Assembly: GCF_905171775.1 (NCBI RefSeq)
Contig: NC_053491.1
Span: 298,064,799 to 298,128,798 of the forward strand
Length of the DNA stretch: 64,000 bases
Direction: 5' to 3'
From: Rana temporaria
Lineage: Eukaryota; Chordata; Amphibia; Anura; Ranidae
Within the stretch, counting starts at the first letter, position 1; each line of letters starts with the position of its first letter. Positions 33,601-44,331 of the stretch are shown in pieces. Both the position numbers and the translations under genes were made by a program. The notes under the pieces were generated by a model. It did no database searches. It saw only the letters and a program-made list of their open reading frames with translations, and had not been told where the DNA came from.

Positions 33601-34986
33601 ATTTAGGCATGTCTGGGGAGATGCATCGGGTTCTGACACCATGCTGACCAACCCCTTGCCACCATTAGGGATGTAAGGCAAGACACACAGACCACCCTCT
33701 TGGCTGCAGCAGAGAGACAAGGGACCCCCCGCAGAGGACTCACCACCCCGGACCAGGCACCGTACAGCTGCCGTCCGCCTCCTAGAGTGCTCTCCCCGTG
33801 CCATCCCTCAGTAAGTGTGCTTTAGCCGTTCACGCCGATATTCTAGCCACTAGAGGCAAAATACACCTCCCAAAATGGCCGCTGACCCGCCACTCTGTAA
33901 GCAGAGCACGCGGGCTACAAGAAAATGGCCGCCGACACCAGTTAAAGGAGCCGGGCGCTGCCAAAATGGCGGCCGCGAGTGCAGTAAAAAACACACAGAC
34001 AGAAAGCATGGCAGCGAACACCCGGGACCCCCAAGGCATTCCACCCCCCCACACATGGCACCAAGAGAACACCCCAGAGAACAGACCCGTCACACAGCCC
34101 CCAGTCCTAGGATGGAGCCCCCCCCAGGTGGACCCCCGTATCGCAGCCGTCCCAGCTACCCAGAGCGTAGGTAAGGAGTGGAGGAAGGTAGAGAGGAAAA
34201 GCAGGGCGGACCCTCTTGACTTCCCCGGGAATGCCCAGCCGTGACACCCTCCCGGAGCAGGGGGACTGCTACTTACCCGTCCTGCGACGACCGGCTGAAG
34301 ACATCCCAGACAGAACCAACGTCCGCGCGGTTACAGCATGGCTGTTGGCCCGACACACTGACATAAAGCCCGGTCATATGTGTGCCCTGAAACATATAGC
34401 TCACCAGCCACCCCTGGAGCAACGGGGCATGTCGTAGACGGCCCAGTGGGTAGCTAAAAGGCCGGCACAAGCTCTATGGCCGAACTGGGGGGACTACAAG
34501 GATCGAGGATCCAGCCAGTCACGCAGTCAGCAGTTGATTGTAGATCTCAGGATCAAAAAATGCAGAAAAAAGCAGAAGAAAAGAAAAAGATTTCAAAAAT
34601 GCCCAGGCCACATTGGCCCACAGGGAGCCATGTCGTTCTCCAGGTGCTAGGCAGAAAAAAACTGAGCTGCAAGATGCAGGGAGAAAGGGGATGTACCCAG
34701 GGGGACCGCCCCCTGGGAGGTACTGTACTGTGTGATGTGTTTTAACACTTGTTAACACTTGTGATGTGTTTTACACTCTGCCTAGTCAATCTCATAACAG
34801 GAGAATAATACCCTAAGGTCAAGATGCTGCTGTGTTTGTCCATGAATGGAAGAGAAAAAAAGGACATCAATTTTGTTTGGGAGCCACATTGCAATTGTCA
34901 GTTAAAGCAACGCAGTGCCGAATCACAAAAAGGGGCCAGGTCCTTTATCTGCATAATGGTCCGGGTCTTAAATGGTTAAAAAAACA

Positions 34987-35441
34987 ACACTTGCGACTGC
35001 ATGCAAGGTCCTCACTCTTTCGTTGCACCGCCCCGTTGCTGCTGAAGGCGCACTCTGCCATTGTGACACATAACACAGTGATCTGTAAAGGTGCCACCAC
35101 AATGTGTGTGAGATTGAAGGAAATGCTGGAGAGACTCACCTCTGTGCCAAATACTAGAGACATTGCTTAAACACTACTGGGGAAGCAAGATGGCCACCAC
35201 GAGGAGGCTCTGCCTCCCCCGGTGACAAAACTGGCCACACAGTGCAATTGTGCATGTGGCTCAGGCATCACAAGGAAATTCAAAGGGCAGAGGACAAACA
35301 CCACCTCCAGCAGAGCAGTTGGTGTCCAGAGCCACCAGGCTGTTATGTAGAGCTTCAATGGCCCGGGAAGATCCCCAAAAAATGCAGAAAAAAAAAAATA
35401 GTTGAGGGGAACAACACAGTATCAAGTGCCACACAGCCATG
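34987..35441. other. DDX46 intron, unassigned
   Basis: No gene or clear transposon. The left part resembles no other repeat in the window. Poly-A at about 35,390-35,399. Confidence 0.45.
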
Positions 35442-35449
35442 ACATAGGC

Positions 35450-35608
35450 CAGTGATATGCAATTAGCGGACCTCCAGCTGTTGCAAAACTACAAGTCCCA
35501 TCATGCCTCTGCCTCTGGGTGTGATGATTGTGGCTGTCAGAATCTTGCTATGCCTCAAGGGATTTGTAGTTCTGCAACAGCTGGAGGTCTGCTAATTGCA
35601 TATCCCTG
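35450..35608. mobile_element. 159-bp hAT-type MITE with perfect 8-bp TSD
   Basis: The element starts CAGTGATATGCAATTAG and ends CTAATTGCATATCCCTG, inverted copies with one or two mismatches, and the arms continue as ctccagctgttgcaaaacta / agttctgcaacagctggag. It is flanked by identical 8-base duplications, ACATAGGC at 35,442-35,449 and 35,609-35,616. CAG...CTG ends and 8-bp duplications are characteristic of hAT transposons. It is too short to encode a transposase, so it is a non-autonomous copy. Confidence 0.93.
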
Positions 35609-35616
35609 ACATAGGC

Positions 35617-36505
35617 GATGGGGAATTTTTCAACACCAGGCCTGGTGGAGGAATCGCTCACGAATTGGGGGGGGGGGGGGGGGGTGACACCTGTAATAGG
35701 GTCACCAGCAAGGCTACCAAAGGGGCACTGATCAGTTTGGCTGCAGGGCCCCCGTGAGAGTTCAATCTTCACCCATAGCAAGGGGCTTTGCCCAGAGGGC
35801 CGTCAAAGACTTGATCCCCCAGTTGGAGTTCACTGCCTTGGAGCGGTAATAGCACCCTACCGGAAAACAGCAGGCAATATATATATCATTGCATAGGGTT
35901 CCCTCCGTAAACACAGGGTCTGGTGCCAAGCAGCAACATTACAGGCTTTTACTGCATTGTGTTCTATTACATCCGGTGTGGGGTACAGGTACTATTCCTC
36001 TGAGTGATGATAGCTGTGGGAAGGGATCCAGATAAAACCTATTGGAACCTTTGAGGATCAGGAACAACCACTATTTTATTCTCTAGGGTCTCTGCTAAAA
36101 AAAACAAAACATATAATGTTTGGGGGTTCCAAGTAATTTTCTAGCAAAAAATGTATGATTTTATCTTGAAACCAACAAATGTCAGAAAAAGGTTTAGTGT
36201 TTAAGTGGTTAAACTTTCCTCATTTACACACAGAAGTCTATTCCTTTGATCTAAAGGACAAACTCGTTACAATGTTTCAGACTTTAGAGTGTTGTGATAT
36301 TTGGCAGACTGCCCGTTTTTTTTTCCTTCGACTGCTGTCGGCTTAAGCAGAGCAGAGAATTCTCTGCATAGAAAGAATCGGGAAATACTTTGTCAAGATC
36401 GCGGGGGGGGGGGGGGGGGGGGTTGGAGGATTGCGATGATTTTTAACAATTAATCATGCAGCTCAACTGCATAAAAGGTTATGAGCTTATAGGGGAGAAG
36501 TTTAC
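35617..36505. other. DDX46 intron with long G tracts
   Basis: Intronic sequence without a recognisable gene or element. Pure G runs lie at about 35,667-35,684 and 36,402-36,422. The latter is about 90 bases from the splice donor of the DDX46 exon at 36,506. Confidence 0.6.
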
Positions 36506-36671
36506 CTTCTGTGGTCATTTTGGCAAGCTCTGGAACTTCCACATAAAAGTTCTTCCTGTAAGGTTCATATTCTATCTTTCCATGATCCACAGGCTCCAGC
36601 TGTTTGCGCTGCTTAGTCTGAAAGCCAGTCAGAGCAGTTTGAAGATCAACCTCTTCTTCTTCTGAAGAATA
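36506..36671 (-). CDS. DDX46: DDX46 exon, pre-helicase region
   Basis: A minus-strand exon of 166 bases lies between a TATAG acceptor (36,672-36,676) and a GTAAAC donor (36,500-36,505). It reads YSSEEEEVDLQTALTG, TKQRKQLEPVDHGKIEYE and NFYVEVPELAKM without a stop. This is the conserved acidic and linker region of DDX46/PRP5 before the helicase core. It joins in phase 0 to the exon at 41,699-41,812 and in phase 1 to that at 21,739-21,859. The protein acts in nuclear pre-mRNA splicing at prespliceosome formation. Exon order and protein order agree, which shows the gene runs on the minus strand. Confidence 0.95.
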
Positions 36672-37557
36672 CTATAAAAAAGGAAAGAACTTACTGCATC
36701 TTATGAACAAATTTTACTGAATAGCCACCCACTTGCAAATTTCACAACTATCAGAGAAAAAAAAGTCAACGCCACTCATCATCAAACATGTCTAAAGAAG
36801 CGTCAGACGACCTTATTATGAAGCGTCAGACCTCCTTATTACAACTGGACTACAGTGGAACCTTGGATTACGAGCATAACCCGTTCCAGGAGAATGCTTG
36901 GAATTCAAAGCACTCGCATATCAAAGCGCGTTTCCCCATAGAAGTCAATGGAAACAAAGATAATTTTTTCCGCATTGGCTTCTATTGCATGCAATACCGC
37001 ATGTGGCCAGAGGTGGGGGGGCGCTGGAGAGACAGCTCGGCTGAACTCAGCTCTGCACTGTAACGGTTCCCCTAGGTCCTCGGTGCTTACATCTTCAGTC
37101 TTTCCAGGTTCTGCATCTTCGGCTGCTTGAATGGCTGGGCTGTGGGGATGTCAATCCCATGCATGCAAGCCACATTACTGCAGCACATAGAGTGGCTGTA
37201 AATGTGGTCAGAGTTGCGCATGCACATGCTCAGATCACATCACCACTGACAGGCAGGGGCACAATCATGACAGAAGAGAACACTAGGGTTTTGGAATCTG
37301 GACTACCACTTTAAAACAATGTCACAGACTAATAATTTCATATTTAATTTAGTTCCTGGAAGTAAAAGGGTAAATGCCTGGGTATGGGAGTCTTGAGACA
37401 ACCATTAAAATACAGCCACACAAATGAAAGAATGTATTAATACTAATAATAATATTTAAAACTTATCTTCAGGTTTCATTTAACTATAAACAGATTTAAA
37501 GACATTATTTTTTTAAACAAAACAATAAATAAAAAATAATAAGTTTACAAAAACGGG
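36672..37557. other. DDX46 intron; possible mariner/Tigger-like fragment
   Basis: Mostly unassigned intron. At about 36,849-36,990 the sequence starts cagtggaaccttggattacg, which resembles the terminal repeat of Tigger-like (pogo) elements, but no matching opposite end was found. The rest is AT-rich with no coding signal. Confidence 0.4.
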
Positions 37558-37834
37558 CTTATACTTACCTGAATGGCCCCAAACCTCTTCTTCGAGTCTT
37601 CCACCGACACATCTGGGCTCCCCATCTTCTTAGTGTGCCACCACAGGAAGTCATTTACTATAGTGGCACAGCTTTAGGCTCAATCCCAAGCTTCATTGCC
37701 ATAAAAACACAGACAGCGCGGCTCAACCCCGCCAATGGCTACTGCTGCCTACACAAAGCCTGCGAGACCAGGAAGAAAGAGCAGCAGCAAACGAGCACAG
37801 TGCCGAATCCAGTGAGGGCTCAGGTAAGTATAAG
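37558..37834. mobile_element. 277-bp inverted-repeat element
   Basis: The segment is bounded by a perfect 15-base inverted repeat, cttatacttacctga at 37,558-37,572 and tcaggtaagtataag at 37,820-37,834. A related but diverged element, with atacttacctg and caggcaagtata ends, lies at 51,598-51,932. It has no coding capacity. No clear target-site duplication was seen, so the superfamily is unknown. Confidence 0.7.
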
Positions 37835-37941
37835 GGAGGGTGAGGGGGCTGAAGCTTTTACCCAAACATTTTTTACCTTAATGCAAGAAATGCATTAAGG
37901 GTCAAAAATGTATAGGCTTTAGAGCCATTTTAAAATTTAAA

Positions 37942-38105
37942 GTGTAAGTTCACCTTTACCAAAAAATCTGTAAGGTGAACTTACACAGGACCAATGCTGC
38001 ATCCACCTAGGTAAGTACGATTTGGGGGGGGGGGGGGGGGCAAACCCATACTTTTAAAGGGAAAAGTTCACCTTTACAGAAGAATCTGTAAGGTGAACTT
38101 GCACA
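37942..38105. repeat. Pair of hairpins around a G tract
   Basis: Two near-identical stem-loops, gtgtaagttcacctttac...gtaaggtgaacttacac at 37,942-37,986 and the same motif at 38,064-38,105, flank a spacer that contains a pure G run at about 38,023-38,040. It looks like a small non-autonomous element with hairpin ends. No gene. Confidence 0.7.
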
Positions 38106-38690
38106 AGAAGACACCCTACCCATTCCCCCAGTTCCACTGACCTGCAGCATGGTGATCTCCCGTTCCGAGCCCTGTTCTACACAGAGCCGAGTGTTCGAAT
38201 ATCGCTGATGGCTCAGTTCTCACAGCTCCCAAGCAAAGAGCTGCTGACTGTCAATCAGCATCTCTCTGCTCTGATCCTCTACGCTCACTGGAGCGCTGGG
38301 GAGTGGCCGTCTCAGGCTCTTAGCAGCTCGCTAAGTGAGAGGTTGAGACGGGTGGATTGATTCTTGTGACGTCAGCAGAGAGCGGACTTCAGTCAGCTTT
38401 CTGCTAAAAACAAGTCACAGGAGTGCAAAACGAATCGCACTTTTGTGAGCCATAGGAGAAGCCCAGCCAAAAGAGCTTAGGCTGGACTTCTCTTATAAAA
38501 AAAACTCTGCCAGTCAAAAGGAAGCTTTGTATTCCTCCCTGAAATTCAAAGCTTCCTGTGAAAGGCTGAGCGCTGCTCAGCCCAACTTGATTTTGTTCCA
38601 GGAGTGGGGCAGAAAGTTCTCGTCCTGCTGTCGGAACACATTCTGTACACTTTATGTAGCAGAGGCTACATATAGCCATGGAAACCTTTA
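38106..38690. other. DDX46 intron, unassigned repeat-like
   Basis: Moderately GC-rich sequence with no supported ORF. It contains a diffuse region (cagctcccaagcaaagagctgctgactgtcaa and following) in the style of frog interspersed repeats, but ends cannot be set. Confidence 0.4.
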
Positions 38691-38693
38691 GAC

Positions 38694-39525
38694 CCCTTTC
38701 ACACCGAAGGTGTTTTTCAGGCGCTAAAAGGCTACAAATAGCGCCTGTTAAACACCTCCCCCTGCAGCCCCAGTGTGAAAACCACGATGCATTCACACTG
38801 GAACGGTGCGCTTGCAGGACGTTCGAAAAAGCCCTGCAAGCAGCATCTTTGAAGCGGTGTATACACGGCTCCTCCACCGCCCATTGAAATTATAGGGCAC
38901 TGCTGCTGAAGCGCCTGCAAAGCGATTCTGCAGCGGCACTACACGGGTGCATTTAACCTGTTCTACAGCTGCTAGCAGGGGTTAAGAGCACCCCGCTACT
39001 GGCCGAAAAGCGCAGCTTAAAGGGGTGGTTCCCCCTAAAACAAAATTCTAACAATACATTCGGATGTCTGCTTACACTGCGGGTAGGCTGGCTTTTGTTT
39101 TTTTGCTTTAGTACATACCTCGATATCGCCGTTTCCTCGCTTGGCGGTGGGCGTTCCTAGTTGATTGACGTTCCTCAGACGGGCGCATACTGCGCGTCAC
39201 GACTTTCCTAAAGAAGCCGAACATCGCTGCGCAGGCGCCGTATAGAGCCGACTCTATACGGCGCCTGCGCAATGACGTTCGGCTTCTGTCGGAAAGTCGT
39301 GACGCGCAGTATGTGCCCGTCTGAGGAACGTCAATCAACTAGGAACGCCCACCGCCAAGCGAGGAAACGGCGATATCGAGGTATGTACTAAAACAAAAAA
39401 ACAAAAGCCAGCCTACCCGCAGTGTAAGCAGACATCCGAATGTATTGTTAGAATTTTGTTTTAGGGGGAACAACCCCTTTAAACTAACATTGCTTTACCG
39501 CCAACATGGCCAGCTGTTAGTGTGA
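38694..39525. mobile_element. MITE with ccctttcacac ends, host of a nested palindrome
   Basis: The left end ccctttcacaccgaag (about 38,694) and right end gttagtgtgaaaggg (to about 39,525) are inverted copies of roughly 11 bases. The inner part is GC-rich (gcgcctgttaaac, gaagcgcctgcaaagc) and has no ORF. A second, palindromic element (39,021-39,478) is inserted in it at a TTAA. Its own duplication could not be identified. Confidence 0.6.
39021..39478. mobile_element. 458-bp near-perfect palindromic element with TTAA duplication
   Basis: The whole element is one long palindrome with arms of about 228 bases meeting near 39,250 (gccgtatagagccgactcta). The arms are nearly identical, with only scattered mismatches. 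The ends are aggggtggttccccc and its inverted copy, flanked by TTAA at 39,017-39,020 and 39,479-39,482. It therefore inserted as a unit with a TTAA duplication, as piggyBac- and Kolobok-type elements do. It has no coding capacity. It is inserted within another MITE. A diverged relative is at 11,560-11,735. Confidence 0.93.
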
Positions 39526-39644
39526 AAGGGATCTTGGTAAAGTAATGAGTTTGTTTGAACAAACTTGGCCAAACAATCCATTAAAATGAAACATGGGGGG
39601 GGATCAGCTTTAACAAAATGTATTCGCGCTTCAGCATAATAGAT

Positions 39645-40263
39645 CAGGGGTCATCAACCCCCGGGCCGCGGCCTGTTTGCAGCCGGGCCGCGAAGGCTGC
39701 ACTATCTGATAGTAGTGCAACGGATCACACTATGCGATCCGCGGATTGCCACCGCGGCCATAGCATTAGGAAAAAGGCCGCGGCTTTGGCCTAGCTCCGG
39801 AGCCGTGGCCATCTTGGTACACCCGGCGGCGGCCCTCCTCTCTGTTTACACCCACAGAGGAGGAGGAGCCTGCGCTCGAGGGACACACACGCCGCTGTCT
39901 AAGGTCTGCACTACTGGGGGGTTACTGTCTGAGGTCTGCACTACTGGGGGGTTACTGTCTGAGGTCTGCACTAAATGACAAGTTGCATCTGATGTCAGGC
40001 GACGTGGCAAGTGACAATCCGCATCGTGACGTGGCATGTGACACTCTGGCACATTCTGCATTATGGTGAGTTTTCATTACTATTTCATTATATATTACAA
40101 TGTAATAATATAAATAATGATCATATCAATGATGTGCCAGGATGATTGAAGCGCCAACACCAGCCATTGCCCCGATAGATGTCCCGCGAAAAGCCCACCG
40201 GGCCTTGGCACAATTTTCTTCAACAATGCCGGTCCCCAATGCCAAAAAGGTTGGGGACCACTG
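39645..40263. mobile_element. hAT-like non-autonomous element with tandem repeat
   Basis: Starts CAGGGGTCATCAACC and ends GGTTGGGGACCACTG, the inverted terminal repeats typical of a widespread vertebrate hAT family. Flanking octamers TAATAGAT and TAATAGCC agree in 6 of 8 positions, an aged duplication. Inside are about two and a half copies of a 30-base tandem repeat (ggtctgcactactggggggt...) at 39,903-39,975. There is no transposase ORF. The left interior resembles, inverted, bases 120-200 of the window. Confidence 0.85.
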
Positions 40264-40271
40264 TAATAGCC

Positions 40272-41698
40272 TGCCCCTGGCTGCCTCTACACAAAATACA
40301 TTTGACTGGCTGGTGTGAATGAAGTCTAAAGCTTAAATGACAAGCATGATGGTGCACAAGAGACTGCCACTTGTAGGCCCCATGCACACAGCTGCATCCA
40401 GCTGTCTGGCATTTTAGTGCAAAAAAGAGGAATGATGGAGCATCCAGCCTGACTGCCTGCAGCCTGTCAGTGTATAGCAGGCTGTGGCTGGACAGTACTG
40501 AGTGGTACATGCATTTAGAGCCCCATGTGTTTAGTTATGAATGCAGACTAGTGAAAGCCGATAACAGGTACTAGGCACTCTCATCCAGCTTTCAGTACCC
40601 TCAGTTTTGACTGATCACTGCAAAAAGCTGTGGCACTTTTTCAGAATGCTGAACATTGCTAGCTCCCTATTTCTATACATTTCTATTGGCCAGTGAAGCT
40701 GCTCTACATGCCCAACATGCAGCAGTATTGTCTTGCTTAGTCAGTATAGAAGGGTGTGGGGCCAATGGGGCGGCAGAATAAATCCAGATTAAAGAAATAG
40801 CCAGCACTATTTAAACACTATATATTAAAAATGGTTTATATATTTGTGGAGCTATGTGTAGGCCACACAGGATCATTAAGGTCCCTCTGTATATTGTGGG
40901 CCCTAACTGATCTAACAAAACATTTCTCATCCTGAGACAAACATAGCTATAAATAAATGAAAGAATATGTGTGAAGGTAGCCAACTCCTTAGTCGAAATT
41001 TCCCAAAAAATAAAACAAAGCAGCATAAGGGAAATTACTTACGATTGATGTCATGTGTCCCTTGTGCTGCTGTCTCCTTTACAAGAGGGTATCTTCCTCC
41101 CAGATACCCGTCAGAGTGCCCAACCTTTTTTCCAGCACTTCCATTCATACAAGCCGTACTACAGCTTGTATGAATGAAACGTGCTCCAAGAATGGAGGGG
41201 GCACACCTTTCAATCATCTGTCTACCCTTCATTTATAAATCTGGTTTCATTCACAGAAGCTGCTGGAGCTCTCACTGACAGCTACCCACACACTAAAATG
41301 CTGCATTTTACCATGCAGGCTAATGTGAACACAATCTTAAAGCCCTAGTTTGAGAGATCAACTTGGGTACAATCGGCCTACCAGATTCACTTGTGATTAT
41401 TGCTAGCAGCTGCTACAGCCGCCAGCAATAATCATTGTCTTCTGCCAGCAGGGACGGCAGACAATTGCTCGGCAAGGGGGACTCCCCTGTCAGCACTGTC
41501 TGTGTTGATGAGGGAAAACATGCACATTTCGTTCCTCCAACCAAGAAATTTGCACCGTCTAAGGCCTGCCTAAGAGTCATTGAAAAAAACCCCTCCATAA
41601 TCCCAAGATTCAAACACATTTAGACTTAAAAGTCTGTCATGCCATCATACAAAACCATGAATGAGAATTAACTCCCAGAACAATTTAAATTCATTTAC
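40272..41698. other. DDX46 intron, unassigned
   Basis: No gene is supported. A small hairpin (cattcatacaagccgtactacagcttgtatgaatg) lies at about 41,142-41,177. The remainder shows no clear terminal repeats or tandem structure. The last bases before 41,699 hold the donor of the neighbouring DDX46 exon. Confidence 0.5.
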
Positions 41699-41812
41699 TT
41701 CCATGGCATCTTGATCATTTTCCATGAGTTCTCCTTTTTTTTTTGTTGTTTCTGCAGAAGCCTTTTTCGTGGTCATCACAGCGACAACCTTTGTGACATT
41801 CTGTCCACTTTT
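41699..41812 (-). CDS. DDX46: DDX46 exon, lysine-rich N-terminal part
   Basis: A minus-strand exon of 114 bases lies between an acceptor with tract ttcttctacag (AG at 41,813-41,814) and a GTAAAT donor (41,693-41,698). It reads KSGQNVTKVVAVMTTKKA, a lysine-rich stretch, then ELMENDQDAME. The next exon continues YSSEEEE in phase 0, which matches the known order of DDX46/PRP5. It belongs to the poorly structured N-terminal half of the protein, before the helicase core. Earlier exons are not seen between here and 64,000, so the upstream intron exceeds 22 kb. Confidence 0.92.
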
Positions 41813-42543
41813 CTGTAGAAGAAATAATAAAAATAAAAAATAAATTAAGAGTACATAAAATGTAAAAAAATAAATTAAACAATCTTAAAGGCTAACTCCA
41901 CGTGTTACATGTGTACTTAGGGTGCAACAAAAAACATGTTGCTAAGCAACCCTCCCACCCCTTCAAAGTGGCAGCCCCGTGACAGCATGCAGAGGTTATC
42001 ATCCCCCACTGCAGCTGTCAATTTTGAAAACGGTGTGGCTGTGTGGAGCGTTGCAGTGGATCATTGACTCACAGGCTCAAAGCTTTACAGGCTCCTGTAA
42101 AAAATGTACATGAAAGAAATCTGATGTGGGGGGCGTGGCTTGCACGCGATCGAGATGGCCGCTTAAGCGCAGAGCTCTGACGGAGGACCGGGGGTTTAGC
42201 GGAAAAACGATCGTGTAACCTGCCAAAAACAGAAGAAAAACCTTGCTTACATAGAGCGGAACTCACCCGATGTTGCCACGCAAAAGAAAGGATCAGAAGC
42301 AAGCTAAGAAGCTCACAGACTTCTTTGACATGCCGGCTTCAGCGGGGAGACAAACAAGATGGCGACGATGACGCTGTTATACAAAAGCCATCGTCATATA
42401 CTGACCTCCCGGGTGACGATCCTAGTCCATGAGACACTGAACATCAGATTCAAGCTCCGGACTCCCCTTCACATAGCCCATCCTCACTAAGCCCGGCAAA
42501 GACGAAAAGGAGAATCGATGACGTCACCCAGTTTTATTCAGGT

Positions 42544-43426
42544 ATGGCGTCTGTACAGCTAGATCAAGCAGGCCCCAGTAGTGCGTCATCGATTGCCAAC
42601 TACCCTACCTCAGGAAAGCCAGTGCTAGATACTGTAATGAAAGATATGCTCGTAACATTGCAAACATGGCTTATGTCCAACTTTTCAATTATGATAAACA
42701 ACTTTTCAATTGAAATGAAGGGACTGGGTGATAGAGTCCACCATATTGAAAACAAAATGGATGACCATTCTGATACAGTTAACGATCTCATTGACGCGTA
42801 TAAGAACCTAACAGAGGACAATATGTGGGTTAGAGCTAAACTCGCAGATCTTGAGGATCGCTCAAGAAGAAATAGTCTTAAATTGAGAGGGGTACCTAAA
42901 TCTGTGTCCCCAAATCACTTGCAAAAGTATGCGGGTGATTTAATTGCTAATCTATTATCAGAAACTTCCCAGATTGAGCGTATGATAGATAGGATTCACC
43001 GCATACCCAAACACCTGGATGCTGCTGTTCCAAGAGATGTCCTCATGAAAATTCATTTTTTCCCTACATAGGAAAAGCTATTGACGAAAGCTAGAATCCT
43101 GACAGTACTACCTGAACCATACAAAGAAATTCATCTATATGCTACATATTCATCTTTCACAGCATACTCTGAATTTAAGAAGACAACTAAAGACAACTAC
43201 AAAAGCCTTGAATAATCACAGGATTCCATATAAATGGAAACACTCTGCCACGCTGATGATCACCAACAACGGAACAACTACTATTGTGTCAAAACCTCAG
43301 GAAGGCCTGCAGCTTCTTCACTCCTGGGGTATAGTTCCTGAACCCTCTCCTGAAGAAAGGAAAAGTATGGGAAGACCAAACTTCGGGGGAGCACGCAAAG
43401 GTTACCGTTTACCTACAGGAAATTGA
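42544..43426 (+). pseudogene. L1 ORF1 with one stop
   Basis: From the ATG at 42,544 the frame reads a coiled coil (DRVHHIENKMDDHSDTVNDL), then the RRM part starting RRNSLKLRGVP and ending in IDRIHRIPKHLD, up to VLMKIHFFPT, where a TAG stands at 43,069-43,071. The C-terminal domain continues to 43,426 (EKLLTKARI, RRQLKTTTKALNNHRIPYKW), with a frame change near 43,140. It is the same protein class as the ORF1 at 15,195-15,914 but a different L1 lineage. Confidence 0.82.
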
Positions 43427-43668
43427 ACGACGATGGAAACACTATTTTTCTTCTTTGACCGCTTTTTTTTTCTTACCATCTACATACGCCCCCAGTTTCT
43501 GTTGTGTAGCATTTGTTATTCTTTTATTTAGAACAATACCCCCCCCCCCCATTTAGTCGGTTAGGAATTTTTCCCGACTTTTGCAATCTTTATTGCATTG
43601 CTTGTAGTAGTTTTAATATTCCACGGCTGTGGAATAATATTTTGTCTCCTATAATTTTACAAGCAATC

Positions 43669-44110
43669 GTTCACACTGGGGCGACTTGCGATCCGACTTC
43701 ATGTCGCCTCAAGTCGTCCCAAGTCGCGCTGTAGAGAAAAACAATGGAAGTGAATGGGAGCAGTGTTAATACACATGACTCAAGGCGATCCGACTTCAGA
43801 AAAGGTTCCTGTACTACTTCAATCCGACTTGTAGGCGATTTGTACCCATTGATTTCAATGTAAGTCGCCTCAGAAGTCGGATCACTGTCTTAACTGAAGC
43901 GACTTTCCAGGAAGTTGACAAACTTTTCTCAGGCAAACCTTCCCTGCCCCCCTCCCTCTCCCAGAGCTGATTGTTGTTTTATTGGCCACTGGAAAGTCTC
44001 CTGTCCTGGAGACGACTTCAAGTTGTGTTGTAAATCTCCCTGTGGTTCAAGTCGTGTCGGAGTCGCCTCTGAAAGTCGCGCTGGAAGTCGTGTCGCCCTA
44101 GTGTGAACCG
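43669..44110. mobile_element. MITE with ttcacactggggcgac ends
   Basis: Located between ORF1 and ORF2 of the L1, it starts gttcacactggggcgacttg and ends gtcgtgtcgccctagtgtgaac, inverted copies with a few mismatches. Internally it is rich in repeats of the word aagtcg/cgactt. It has no ORF. No clear target-site duplication could be fixed, so the limits are approximate. Confidence 0.65.
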
Positions 44111-44331
44111 ACTCTTAGACTAACTTTATTTTGTTTGCTTATTATTTTTTGTTTTATTTTAATTTTGTTTTTGTTTTATTTTATTTTTATAGTTATTACT
44201 AAGTACCTGGTTGAAATCGTATTTCTTGATCGCGTCTGATCTCGGATCTTACGCCTTTCAATTGATCTTCATATACCGAAGATCGTCCTAATCTGTAAGT
44301 ATCATATTGTAAGCTATCTATAACACATAAA

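Larger units (their letters stand above)
29622..34858 (-). mobile_element. DIRS-D: DIRS retrotransposon with both inverted ends
   Basis: Left end 29,622-29,780 and right end 34,655-34,858 are inverted repeats (ccttagggtattatcctcctg against caggagaataataccctaagg). Near 29,835-29,915 an internal complementary region repeats the outer words (ttccgttcatggacggacac). Minus-strand order is gag (33,600 to 32,440), partial RT, RNase H, then recombinase (30,800 to 30,010), all with frame breaks. The leftmost 40 or so bases of the outer end seem to be missing. It is inserted in a TTAA transposon without a target-site duplication. Confidence 0.87.
28944..34975 (-). mobile_element. TTAA-flanked DNA transposon split by DIRS-D
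   Basis: The outer ends are ccacttaaggacc (28,944) and ggtccgggtcttaaatgg (to 34,975), inverted copies flanked by TTAA at 28,940-28,943 and 34,976-34,979. The left segment (28,944-29,621) and right segment (34,859-34,975) correspond in reverse to the copy at 44,548-45,531. DIRS-D sits between them. Some 60 bases present in the 44,548 copy (around the agctttcttttggtggtatt part) are missing at the junction. There is no transposase. TTAA duplication suggests mobilisation by a piggyBac- or Kolobok-type enzyme; which one is not decided. Confidence 0.8.

Noticed and set aside
33236..33676. 146-codon plus-strand open frame
   Set aside because: It is antisense to the DIRS-D gag remnant, which has matching text in two other DIRS copies.
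38404..38877. 157-codon minus-strand open frame
   Set aside because: It crosses the border of a MITE and unassigned intron and has no recognisable domain. Its end lies in a family of non-coding repeats.
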